This document shows positions 1 through 6,924 of a DNA stretch of 8,310 nt, piece by piece (within the stretch, counting starts at the first letter, position 1; each line of letters starts with the position of its first letter). Source of the stretch: an uncultured Lachnospiraceae bacterium. GTDB taxonomy: Bacteria; Bacillota; Clostridia; Lachnospirales; Anaerotignaceae. The translations under genes and the position numbers were made by a program. The notes under the pieces were generated by a model. The model was not told where the DNA came from, did not search any database, and saw only the letters and a list, made by a program, of their open reading frames with translations. The stretch lies in assembly GCA_944384285.1 (NCBI GenBank), contig CALWSX010000062.1, positions 1-8,310 on the forward strand, written 5' to 3'.

Positions 1-11
1 GTCATGATTTT

Positions 12-18
12 TGGAGGT
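12..18 (+). promoter_or_regulatory. Ribosome binding site that sets the sigK start
   Basis: TGGAGGT at 12-18 is a near-consensus Shine-Dalgarno sequence. It lies 7 bases before a GTG at 26-28. A longer reading of the frame would start at the TTG at 11-13, but that codon overlaps the Shine-Dalgarno itself and has none upstream. The ATG at 32 is a little far away. The GTG at 26 is therefore the best start, and this fixes the length of the pro-sequence of the protein. Confidence 0.75.
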
Positions 19-25
19 TTTAGCC

Positions 26-703
26 GTGTTTATGTTCTTGCAAACCTTTTTTATGGTTGGTTATTTTTGTAAAAACGGAAATGTGTTCCCTCCTCCACTT
101 TCTTTGGAGGAAGAAAAAAAATACTTAGAAAACTTAAAAAAAGGTGATGAAGATTCAAAGAGAATTTTAATTGAAAGAAATTTACGACTTGTTGCACACG
201 TTGCTAAAAAATACTCTGTTTTCGGCTTTGATGAAGATATAATTTCAATAGGTACCATTGGTCTTATAAAAGGAATACTCTCATTTGACAACAATAAAAA
301 TGTACGACTTGCAACATATGCTGCAAAATGCATTGAAAACGAAATTCTTATGCATTTAAGAGCAAGTAAAAAATACAAAAAAGACACATCTTTACAAGAC
401 CCTGTCGGCTGTGACAAAGAAGGAAATGAAATAACCATGCTTGATATTTTAAGCACAGATGATATGGCTTTGGAAGACCTTATTGATACAGAAATTCAAA
501 TATCAAAACTTTTTAAAGAATTTGGTTCTGTTTTAAAAGAAAGAGAAAAAGAAGTACTTATATACAGATATGGACTTTTCATGCAAGATGAACTTACCCA
601 AAAAAAAATAGCAAAAAAAATGGGAATTTCAAGATCCTATGTTTCACGCATTGAGAAAAAAGCTCTTGAAAAACTTAGAAAGGAATTTGAAAAAAAATCA
701 TAA
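26..703 (+). CDS. sigK: RNA polymerase sporulation sigma factor SigK (pro-sigma-K)
   Basis: This sigma-70 family factor directs late mother-cell transcription during endospore formation (coat, cortex and mother-cell lysis genes in Bacillus). From the GTG start it is about 225 residues, close to the roughly 240 of B. subtilis SigK. Residues about 52-112 are region 2, including LRLVAHVAKKY, ISIGTIGLIKGI and LATYAAKCIENEILMHLR. Residues about 165-225 are region 4, with the helix-turn-helix motif KKMGISRSYVSRIEKKAL. The segment SLQDPVGCDKEGNE between them is typical of SigK/SigE. The first residues, MFMFLQTFFMVGYF, are hydrophobic and precede FPPPLS, which aligns with FPQPLS in Bacillus pro-SigK. 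This looks like a membrane-tethering pro-sequence of the kind removed by SpoIVFB, but it is only about 12 residues against about 20 in Bacillus. The gene is continuous, so no skin-type element splits it here. SigE is the main alternative, but the short pro-sequence and the FPPPLS junction favour SigK. It is monocistronic with its own terminator; its promoter lies outside the window. Confidence 0.93.
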   Translation: MFMFLQTFFMVGYFCKNGNVFPPPLSLEEEKKYLENLKKGDEDSKRILIERNLRLVAHVAKKYSVFGFDEDIISIGTIGLIKGILSFDNNKNVRLATYAAKCIENEILMHLRASKKYKKDTSLQDPVGCDKEGNEITMLDILSTDDMALEDLIDTEIQISKLFKEFGSVLKEREKEVLIYRYGLFMQDELTQKKIAKKMGISRSYVSRIEKKALEKLRKEFEKKS

Positions 704-709
704 CACATA

Positions 710-747
710 TTTAAAACCCCACCTTAATAATAAGGTGGGGTTTTAAA
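710..747 (+). terminator. Rho-independent terminator of sigK
   Basis: A perfect 17-bp inverted repeat has arms at 710-726 and 731-747 and the loop ATAA. The core is ACCCCACC pairing with GGTGGGGT. The outer part of the stem is A-rich on the left and T-rich on the right, so it gives a U-run for the + strand transcript and could work on both strands. It starts 6 bases after the sigK stop codon. Confidence 0.93.
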
Positions 748-896
748 TTAAAAATATTATATATTCTTTTAATTTTATTTTAATATAAATATTTTATTCT
801 AAAATTAGTTATGCTATTATATATAATTAATATTGATATTTTGTCGAAAAAAGTTCTTAAACAGAAAAAACAAGCTTTATCTTAAGAAATAATTTA

Positions 897-925
897 TTGT
901 TTTAATAAAGAATTTAATATATAAT
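897..925 (+). promoter_or_regulatory. Probable sigma-A promoter of the lipoprotein gene
   Basis: TTGTTT (897-902) and TATAAT (920-925) are separated by exactly 17 bases, and the -10 box is consensus. The start of transcription would be near 932, giving a leader of about 30 bases that contains the GGAGGG ribosome binding site (949-954) of the gene starting at 961. The surrounding DNA is so AT-rich that chance matches are common. A second candidate is an extended -10, TGCTATTAT at 812-820, which has no good -35 box. Confidence 0.5.
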
Positions 926-960
926 AATTAACAGTGTTTAAAAATTTTGGAGGGAATATT

Positions 961-1971
961 ATGGGGAAGAAATTATTTCTAACGCTTATTCTGTTTTCAT
1001 TTATATTTTCTGCCTGTGGCAAGACAGACGAAAATTCCAACAATGATACAGAAAAAAATGGAGTAACCTTAGAGGACAGAACCTTAAACCTTGAAGATAT
1101 AGGTTTATCTTATGTAATACCTGAATCTTGGGTTAATAATACTTTCCTTAAAACATATAAAACTGACGAAATCCTTGCAGAACTTGTATATACTTTTGTA
1201 AGCGATGAAAATATGAGCAAACTTGCCATAGATACTGAGACAGATAAAACTCTTCATAAAAATGTTTGTGAAATAATTGTATTTAAAACAGAATATGAAA
1301 GACTTAATCCTATAAAAGAATTATTTGATAAATATGAAAATGTAAAAGAGATTGCTGTACAAGGTGATTATTCTTATTATCTTCTTTCAGGATACAAAGA
1401 TTTGGATCTTTCAAATGTTTCAGAAGAAGGTAAGAAAAGATATAATAGAATTGTAGACGATATATATTTATTAGAAGAAAGTATTGAAACTAAGCCTTTT
1501 GATGAAAATGCTGTATTAAATAACCAAAATGAAATAGATAAAACTATAACATTTTCTTCTGAAACTCTTGATGGTACAAAAATTACAAGTCTTTGTTTTG
1601 CAGATTATGATGTTACACTTTTAAACTTTGGTGCAACTTATGCAACTGATGAAACAGAAACTTTGAACGAACTTACTGAATCATTAAAAGATTATGAAAA
1701 CGTTCAAATTTTATCAGCATATATAGATCTTTCACCTCAAACAGACAACACCGAAGCCAAAAAACTTCGTGAAAATTCACCATTTCAAACAATAGTTATG
1801 GATGAAAAACTTGGAAACTGGGTTTTAAGACGTCTTCAGGGTGTACCTACTTCTATCCTTATAGATACTAACGGAAAAATTATAGGAGAATTTATTGAAG
1901 GTGCAAAAACTGCTGATTTTTACAAACAATCTATTTTAGATGCATTAGATGAAATTGAAAATAACAAATAA
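961..1971 (+). CDS. Lipoprotein with a thioredoxin/TlpA-like domain lacking the CXXC motif
   Basis: A predicted exported lipoprotein of 336 residues. The start is the ATG at 961, 6 bases after GGAGGG; an in-frame GTG at 934 has no ribosome binding site. Residues 1-19 form a lipoprotein signal peptide: the charged MGKK, a hydrophobic core, then the lipobox FSAC, so Cys19 would be lipidated and the protein held on the outer face of the membrane. A linker rich in Asn, Asp, Lys and Glu follows. Residues about 40-195 are a domain I do not recognise, starting IGLSYVIPESW. Residues about 200-332 look like a TlpA/ResA-type thioredoxin fold: LDGTKI, then LLNFGATYATDE at the active-site position, the cis-proline segment GVPTSILID (Pro296), and DTNGKIIGEFIEG. 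Where redox-active members read roughly FWATWCxPC, this one reads FGATYATDE, so both catalytic cysteines are replaced (Ala228, Glu231). The only other cysteines are Cys103 and Cys212. It is therefore unlikely to be a thiol oxidoreductase and may have a binding or structural role. It stands alone between its own promoter and terminator. Confidence 0.8.
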   Translation: MGKKLFLTLILFSFIFSACGKTDENSNNDTEKNGVTLEDRTLNLEDIGLSYVIPESWVNNTFLKTYKTDEILAELVYTFVSDENMSKLAIDTETDKTLHKNVCEIIVFKTEYERLNPIKELFDKYENVKEIAVQGDYSYYLLSGYKDLDLSNVSEEGKKRYNRIVDDIYLLEESIETKPFDENAVLNNQNEIDKTITFSSETLDGTKITSLCFADYDVTLLNFGATYATDETETLNELTESLKDYENVQILSAYIDLSPQTDNTEAKKLRENSPFQTIVMDEKLGNWVLRRLQGVPTSILIDTNGKIIGEFIEGAKTADFYKQSILDALDEIENNK

Positions 1972-1983
1972 TTTAATTAATAT

Positions 1984-2015
1984 AGCTGTCACATATTCAA
2001 TGCGGCAGCTTTTTT
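1984..2015 (+). terminator. Rho-independent terminator of the lipoprotein gene
   Basis: AGCTGTC (1984-1990) pairs with GGCAGCT (2004-2010) with one G-U pair. The stem can extend past an A/C mismatch by three more pairs (CAT with ATG), leaving the loop ATTCA. Six T residues (2010-2015) follow directly. It lies 12 bases after the stop codon and just ahead of the topB promoter. Confidence 0.85.
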
Positions 2016-2021
2016 GATTTA

Positions 2022-2050
2022 TTGAAATAAATATATTTACGTGATAAAAT
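2022..2050 (+). promoter_or_regulatory. Sigma-A promoter of the topB-dipeptidase operon
   Basis: TTGAAA (2022-2027) and TAAAAT (2045-2050) are spaced by 17 bases. A TG at 2042-2043, one base before the -10 box, makes it an extended -10 promoter. Transcription would start near 2057, giving a leader of about 34 bases with the ribosome binding site GAGGA (2080-2084) 6 bases before the topB ATG. The position directly behind the preceding terminator supports the call. Confidence 0.65.
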
Positions 2051-2090
2051 TTACTTATTACAAAAATAAAATTAAAAATGAGGATAATTT

Positions 2091-3956
2091 ATGGGTAAAA
2101 TTCTTGTTGTTACAGAAAAACCTTCCGTCGCAAAAGATATTTCAAGAGTACTTAATTGCAAAAACAAAGGTGACGGATTTTATTATAACGAAAATTACAT
2201 AGTTTCTTGGGCAATAGGTCACCTTTTGGCACTTATGGAACCTCATGATTATGACATGGCTTTAAAAAAATGGTCTTTTGATACACTTCCTATAATTCCA
2301 AAAGAAATAAAAACAAAACCTGTTTCTAAAACCAAAACCCAACTCAATATATTAAAGAAACTTATGAACGATAAAGAAACAGATGAAATAATATGTGCAA
2401 CTGATAGTGGACGAGAAGGAGAATTAATATTTAGATATATTTATTCATATGTTAAATGTAAAAAGAACTTTAAAAGACTATGGATTTCAAGCATGACAGA
2501 TGAAGCAATTTTAGAAGGCTTCAAAAATTTAAATGACGGAAGTCATTATGACCTTCTTTATTCTTCCGCCAAATGTCGATCTCATGCAGACTGGCTTGTA
2601 GGAATAAATGCTTCAAGAGCCTACTCTTTGTCTTATAACTCTCTTTTAACAATAGGACGTGTTCAAACCCCTACTCTCTGCCTTATCGTTGAAAGAAACA
2701 AAGAAATAGAAAATTTTGTACCACAAGAATATTATGAAGTTATAAATAATTATGACAATTTTAATGGAAAATGGTTTGACGAAAAAACAAATGACACAAA
2801 AATTTTTGATAAAGAAAAAGCTTTTGAAATAAAGAAAAAAGTTAATCAAAAAGAGGGGCTCGTATTAAAAATATCACACGAAGAAAAAACTAAACTTCCT
2901 CCCCTTTTATATGACTTAACTGAACTTCAGAGAGACTGTAACAAAAAATTTTCATTTTCTGCTGCAAAAACTCTCTCAATCGCACAATCTTTATATGAAA
3001 CCAAAAAAGCAATTACTTATCCTCGTACTGACAGCAGATATTTAAGTGATGATATGAAATCAAAGGTTAAAAATATTCTTCTTTCCTTAAAAAATATTGA
3101 TGAATATCTCAAACCTATTGATTTTTTAGATTTAGATTCTCTTAAATACACTAAAAGAATATTTGATAATACAAAAATATCAGACCATCATGCCATTATT
3201 CCAACAGGTAAAAAAATTGATACTTCAAATTTTAGTGAAGATGAAAAAAAAGTATTTAATTTAATCGCAATAAGGTTTATATCTGTATTTTATAATCCTT
3301 ATAAATATAAAACTACAAAAATAATTACAGAAGTATCTAACGAAAAATTTATATCAAAAGGTGTTACTGTCATAGATAAAGGATATACAATACTTTCAAA
3401 TGACAACGAAGAAGAAAACGATACACAGGTACTTCCCAACCTTAAAGAAGGAGACCCTGTTTTTGTTATTTCTTCAAAATGTGAAAAGAAAAAAACAAAA
3501 CCCCCTCTTCCTTATACAGAAGCCTCTCTTTTATCAGCAATGGAACATGCTGGTAGAAATATTGAAGATGAAGAATTAAAAGAAAAACTTAAAGATATGG
3601 GACTTGGAACTCCTGCAACAAGAGCGCTTATTATAGAGCGTCTTTTGGCATCAGAATACATTGTAAGAAAAAAGAAAGCTCTTATCCCTACAGAAAAAGG
3701 AATAAAACTTATATCAGTTGTTCCTGATGAATTAAAATCTCCTATCACTACAGGCAGATGGGAAAGAGGATTATCTCAAATTACAAAAGGTAAAATGACC
3801 GAAGAAAAATTTATGGGAAGCATTATAAGATATGTAAATTTTCTTGTAGAAGATAGCAAAAATAATAAAAAAGATGTTATCTTTCCAAAAACACAAAAAT
3901 ATACAAAAAATATAAAAAACCTAAAACAGAAAATAAATCTACAAAATAATAAATGA
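2091..3956 (+). CDS. topB: DNA topoisomerase III (type IA), without zinc-binding tail
   Basis: This type IA topoisomerase cuts one DNA strand through a tyrosine and passes another through, acting in decatenation and resolution of recombination or replication intermediates. The protein is 621 residues. Residues 1 to about 135 are the Toprim domain, with LVVTEKPSVAKDI (Glu9) and ATDSGREGELI (Asp105, Glu109; the Firmicute TopB form of the DxDxE motif). Residues about 150-575 are the topoisomerase core, with SLLTIGRVQTPTL, the catalytic ITYPRTDSRYLS (Tyr310), SDHHAIIPT (His366-His367), LPYTEASLLSAMEHAG and GLGTPATRALIIERL. The match to TopB rather than TopA rests on the Toprim motif and on TGRWERGL near the end. 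B. subtilis TopB is about 730 residues, and many relatives end in cysteine-rich zinc modules. Here residues 587-621 form only a Lys/Asn-rich basic tail without cysteine. The start is supported by a ribosome binding site. The gene ends in TGA, which overlaps the ribosome binding site of the next gene. No transfer genes are nearby, so nothing suggests an integrative-element copy. Confidence 0.95.
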   Translation: MGKILVVTEKPSVAKDISRVLNCKNKGDGFYYNENYIVSWAIGHLLALMEPHDYDMALKKWSFDTLPIIPKEIKTKPVSKTKTQLNILKKLMNDKETDEIICATDSGREGELIFRYIYSYVKCKKNFKRLWISSMTDEAILEGFKNLNDGSHYDLLYSSAKCRSHADWLVGINASRAYSLSYNSLLTIGRVQTPTLCLIVERNKEIENFVPQEYYEVINNYDNFNGKWFDEKTNDTKIFDKEKAFEIKKKVNQKEGLVLKISHEEKTKLPPLLYDLTELQRDCNKKFSFSAAKTLSIAQSLYETKKAITYPRTDSRYLSDDMKSKVKNILLSLKNIDEYLKPIDFLDLDSLKYTKRIFDNTKISDHHAIIPTGKKIDTSNFSEDEKKVFNLIAIRFISVFYNPYKYKTTKIITEVSNEKFISKGVTVIDKGYTILSNDNEEENDTQVLPNLKEGDPVFVISSKCEKKKTKPPLPYTEASLLSAMEHAGRNIEDEELKEKLKDMGLGTPATRALIIERLLASEYIVRKKKALIPTEKGIKLISVVPDELKSPITTGRWERGLSQITKGKMTEEKFMGSIIRYVNFLVEDSKNNKKDVIFPKTQKYTKNIKNLKQKINLQNNK

Positions 3957-3967
3957 GGTAAAAAATT

Positions 3968-4897
3968 ATGGATTTTGACTTTTTTGATTGCCATACGGAC
4001 GTTATTACACGTCTTTATGATTTTGGCGGTGAACTTTACAAAAATAATTACCACTTTAGTATTGATAATTTAAAAAATCATAAAAAAGTGGGTGAAGTTT
4101 TTGCTTTATGCCTTAACAGAAGTGAAATAAGTTTTGAAAGGCTCACAAAATATATAGAATACTATTACTCTCTTATAGAAAAATACAAAGATTATATGTC
4201 ACATATAAACACATATTCTGAACTTATTAATTCAGATAAACTATTGAATACAATATTATCTATTGAAGGTCTTGAATATCTAAATGGCAAAACAGAAAAT
4301 TTTTATAAAGCCGTGTCTATGGGTGTAAGATGTATGAACCTTACATGGAACTATTCAAATGAACTTGGAGAAAGCGCAAAAGAAGATACAGGAAGAGGAC
4401 TTACTCATTTTGGCCTTGAAATAGTTAAAAAGATGAATGAAGAAGGAATTCTTATTGATGTTTCTCATTTAAACGAACGTGGTTTTTATGATATTTACGA
4501 AAAATCAGAAAAACCTTTTGCTGCCGCTCATTCAAACTGTAAAAGTGTATGTTCTCATTTAAGAAACTTAACAGATGACCAAATAAAATGTATTATTGAA
4601 CGAAACGGAATTGTCGGCATAAACTTTTATGCTCATTTCCTCGAAAATAATTATAAAGATGCTTCTATGTTAAGTATAAAAAAACATATAGACCATATAT
4701 ATAACCTTGGTGGAGAAAATGTAATTGCTTTGGGAAGCGACTTAGATGGATATGAAGATTTGCCAAATGGTTATAAAAACGTATCTGATACCAAAAAAAT
4801 TATTGATTTTGTTACAGAAGAGTATGGTATAGAAAATGGTAGAAAATTTGCTTGTGAAAATTTTATCAGATTTTGCAAAAACTCTTTAAAAAATTAA
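3968..4897 (+). CDS. Membrane-dipeptidase-like metallopeptidase (peptidase M19 family)
   Basis: This is a zinc-dependent dipeptidase of the amidohydrolase superfamily, the renal dipeptidase family, which cleaves dipeptides and in bacteria often accepts those with a D-residue at the C-terminal side. The protein is 309 residues, the usual length for bacterial members. It has the expected ligand series: FDCHTDV (His9, Asp11), SIEGLE (bridging Glu100), DVSH (His167), AAHSN (His188), the substrate-binding HLRNLTDDQI (Arg199) and GSDLDG (Asp258). No signal peptide or membrane segment is visible, so it should be cytoplasmic despite the family name. The ribosome binding site GAGGT (3955-3959) overlaps the topB stop and lies 8 bases before the ATG. 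The gap between the genes is 11 bases, so the two are very likely co-transcribed and translationally coupled. The partnership with a topoisomerase has no obvious biochemical meaning. The true substrate is unknown. Confidence 0.92.
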   Translation: MDFDFFDCHTDVITRLYDFGGELYKNNYHFSIDNLKNHKKVGEVFALCLNRSEISFERLTKYIEYYYSLIEKYKDYMSHINTYSELINSDKLLNTILSIEGLEYLNGKTENFYKAVSMGVRCMNLTWNYSNELGESAKEDTGRGLTHFGLEIVKKMNEEGILIDVSHLNERGFYDIYEKSEKPFAAAHSNCKSVCSHLRNLTDDQIKCIIERNGIVGINFYAHFLENNYKDASMLSIKKHIDHIYNLGGENVIALGSDLDGYEDLPNGYKNVSDTKKIIDFVTEEYGIENGRKFACENFIRFCKNSLKN

Positions 4898-5069
4898 TTT
4901 TATATATTTTTACATATACATCATAAAATTTTTGATTATTTTAGGAAAACATGATATATACTAAGCTATATTTATAAAAATTTATTTTAACAAAAAGCAA
5001 AAGCCACAAAATTAACAAACTAAAAAGTTTTATTTATGTGCTATATTTTACCTGTATGACTGCGCCTTG

Positions 5070-5104
5070 TTGACAATATTAGGCTCCCGTGTAATATTAA
5101 TCAA
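5070..5104 (+). promoter_or_regulatory. nad operon promoter overlapped by an inverted repeat (candidate operator)
   Basis: TTGACA (5070-5075, consensus) and TAATAT (5092-5097) are spaced by 16 bases, with transcription expected near 5104 and a leader of about 23 bases. An inverted repeat sits on these boxes: AATATTA (5075-5081) and TAATATT (5092-5098), 10 bases apart. Beyond these arms the match resumes with TTGA (5070-5073) and TCAA (5101-5104), after unmatched bases. Symmetry across both boxes is typical of a repressor site, since a bound protein would block polymerase. NAD genes of Firmicutes are often controlled by the nicotinate-responsive repressor NiaR. I cannot confirm that this sequence matches its motif. 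The nadA ribosome binding site TGGAGG (5116-5121) follows, 5 bases before the ATG. Confidence 0.6.
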
Positions 5105-5126
5105 TAAAGATTTTTTGGAGGTTTAA

Positions 5127-6038
5127 ATGACAAACATTTTAATAGATAAAATAAAAGAATTAAAAAAAGATAAAAATTTTGTAATACTTTCCCATTTTTA
5201 TGTAAATGATGAAATTCAGGAAATTGCAGACTTTGTAGGCGATTCATATTATTTGAGTAAAGCCGCTACAAACTGTACAGAAAAAAACATTCTCTTTTGT
5301 GGAGTTAGATTCATGGGAGAAAGTGCTAAAATATTAAATCCTGAAAAAAGAGTTTTTATGGCAGATATGAATGCTGACTGTCCTATGGCTCATATGGTTG
5401 ATGTCGAAAAAATTAAAGAAGTTAAAGAATCATATGACGACCTTGCTGTAGTTTGCTATATTAACTCAACAGCTCTTATAAAAACATATTCAGACGTTTG
5501 TGTTACAAGCGCAAATGCTGTAAAAATAGTAAAAGAATTAAAAGAAAAAAATATTTACTTTATACCTGATAGTAATCTTGGCAAATTTATAGCAAAACAG
5601 GTTCCTGAGAAAAACTTTATTTTTAATGACGGATACTGCCCTGTTCATGCAGAAATAACAGCAGAAGATGTTATTAAAACTAAAAAAGCTTACCCAAATG
5701 CTTTAGTTTTATCTCACCCTGAATGTACTGAGGAAGTTTTGTCTATTTCTGATTATATTGGAAGTACTTCAGGAATAATTAAATTTGCAAAAGAACACAA
5801 CAATAAAGAATTTATTATATGTACCGAAAACGGTATATTCTATGAGCTTAAAAATAATTGTCCGGGAAAAACATTCTTTGAAGTTAAAGAAAAACAGATT
5901 TGTCCTGATATGAAACTTATTACTCTTGAAAAAGTACTTGACGTATTAACAAATTTAAATAACGAAATTATACTTGATAATGAAACTATAAAAGCGGCTA
6001 AAAAGCCTCTTTTACGTATGCATGAAATCGCAAAATAA
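5127..6038 (+). CDS. nadA: Quinolinate synthase A
   Basis: This [4Fe-4S] enzyme condenses iminoaspartate with dihydroxyacetone phosphate to give quinolinate, the second step of de novo NAD synthesis, in the cytoplasm. It uses the labile iminoaspartate made by NadB, which is encoded next. The 303-residue length matches the short NadA type. The three cluster cysteines are at the expected spacing: Cys85 in ADMNADCPMAH, Cys171 in GYCPVHAEI and Cys259 in ICPDMKLITLEKVL. Other family motifs are LSHFYVNDEIQEIADFVGDS near the N-terminus, GVRFMGESAKILNP, YINSTALIKTYSDVCVTSANA, IPDSNLG, LSHPECTEEV and GSTSGI, which supply the three pseudo-repeated domains that close on the cluster. The start has a very strong ribosome binding site. 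This is the first gene of the nadABC operon, 17 bases before the nadB start. Confidence 0.96.
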   Translation: MTNILIDKIKELKKDKNFVILSHFYVNDEIQEIADFVGDSYYLSKAATNCTEKNILFCGVRFMGESAKILNPEKRVFMADMNADCPMAHMVDVEKIKEVKESYDDLAVVCYINSTALIKTYSDVCVTSANAVKIVKELKEKNIYFIPDSNLGKFIAKQVPEKNFIFNDGYCPVHAEITAEDVIKTKKAYPNALVLSHPECTEEVLSISDYIGSTSGIIKFAKEHNNKEFIICTENGIFYELKNNCPGKTFFEVKEKQICPDMKLITLEKVLDVLTNLNNEIILDNETIKAAKKPLLRMHEIAK

Positions 6039-6054
6039 TGAAAAGGTGCAAAAT

Positions 6055-6924
6055 ATGAAAACTAAATATGATATTATAATAGTAGGAACGGGAGCTGCAG
6101 GCCTTTTTACAGCCCTTAACTTAAATAAAAAATATGACATTCTTATGATTACAAAAGGCCATTCAGATGAATCCGACTCGTACCTTGCACAAGGCGGAAT
6201 TTCAACACTTTTAAATAAAAATGATTACACTTCATTTTTTGAAGATACTATGAAGGCAGGCCACTACAAAAATAATGAAAGTTCTGTTGATGTTATGATA
6301 AATTCATCAAATGAAATTATAAATGACCTTGTTTCATATAATGTAGAATTTGAAAAAAAGGAAGACGGAAACTTTTCATATACAAGAGAAGGCGGTCATT
6401 CTGAATTTAGAATACTTCACCATGAAGATTTAACAGGAAAAGAAATTACTTCAAAATTATTTACAGCAGTTAAAAATCTTCCAAATGTTGAAATAGAAGA
6501 ATTTACAGAAATGCTTGATATTACTGAACATAACAGAAAATGTACAGGAATAATTGCTAAAACAAAAAACAAAGAAATAGTGAATATATTTTCTAAAGCT
6601 GTTGTTTTTGCTACAGGCGGAATTGGCGGTCTTTTCAGACATTCAACAAATTTTGCTACAATAACAGCCGATAGTGTTGCAATAGCAATAAATCATAATA
6701 TTGATATAAAAGACATAAATTATATCCAAATTCACCCTACTGTACTTTACAGCGAAAGCAATGACAGAAGATTTTTAATTTCTGAATCTGTAAGAGGCGA
6801 AGGAGCAATTTTATTAAACGAAAACAAAGAACGTTTTATAAATGAGCTTCTCCCAAGAGATATAGTTTCCAAAGCTATACTTGAACAAATGAAAATTTTT
6901 AATACAAAATATGTTTACTTATGA
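6055..6924 (+). CDS. nadB: L-aspartate oxidase, 5' two thirds, ended by an in-frame TGA
   Basis: NadB is the FAD enzyme that oxidises L-aspartate to iminoaspartate, the first step of de novo NAD synthesis. The start is the ATG at 6055, with AAAGGTG (6042-6048) 6 bases upstream; an in-frame ATG at 6022 overlaps nadA and is less likely. These 289 residues hold the FAD-binding GTGAAG (11-16), YLAQGGIS, REGGHSEFRILHHEDLTGKE, IQIHPTVLY (His227), SESVRGEGAILL (Arg247, Glu249) and LPRDIVSKAI (Arg268). The product stops after KYVYL, exactly where relatives continue with LDI and a long C-terminal part. That part is still present in the same frame from 6925 to 7368, so the two pieces make one gene of about 437 codons. 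That is a usual length for clostridial NadB, which lacks the helical C-terminal domain of the E. coli enzyme. On its own this piece lacks half of the FAD domain and two catalytic residues, so it should be inactive. The cause may be mutation, a sequence error or stop-codon readthrough. Confidence 0.88.
   Translation: MKTKYDIIIVGTGAAGLFTALNLNKKYDILMITKGHSDESDSYLAQGGISTLLNKNDYTSFFEDTMKAGHYKNNESSVDVMINSSNEIINDLVSYNVEFEKKEDGNFSYTREGGHSEFRILHHEDLTGKEITSKLFTAVKNLPNVEIEEFTEMLDITEHNRKCTGIIAKTKNKEIVNIFSKAVVFATGGIGGLFRHSTNFATITADSVAIAINHNIDIKDINYIQIHPTVLYSESNDRRFLISESVRGEGAILLNENKERFINELLPRDIVSKAILEQMKIFNTKYVYL

Noticed and set aside
61..456. Minus-strand open frame of 131 codons opposite sigK
   Set aside because: It mirrors the conserved sigma-factor frame and has no ribosome binding site or recognisable motif.
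817..828. Perfect palindrome ATTATATATAAT
   Set aside because: Low-complexity AT-only sequence in an AT-rich gap; expected by chance.
854..888. Inverted repeat TTCTTAA (854-860) / TTAAGAA (882-888) upstream of the lipoprotein promoter
   Set aside because: Seven AT-rich pairs over a 21-base gap are weak; it could be an operator, but nothing else supports it.
3512..4054. Minus-strand open frames opposite the topB end and the dipeptidase start
   Set aside because: They lie opposite conserved codons of clear genes, are rich in Phe/Ser/Ile as complements of AT-rich coding DNA, and show no start signals.
4898..5069. Search for a terminator, small gene or riboswitch between the dipeptidase gene and the nad promoter
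   Set aside because: Only AT-rich DNA with short weak repeats (AAAATTAATTTT; AAACT-AAAA-AGTTT). No GC-rich stem with a U-run, no plausible short gene with a ribosome binding site, and no riboswitch fold I recognise.
6922..6924. Reading TGA as an ordinary sense codon across the genome
   Set aside because: topB ends in TGA at its natural end, overlapping the next ribosome binding site; other genes end in TAA and Trp is encoded by TGG. Only this one TGA interrupts a gene.
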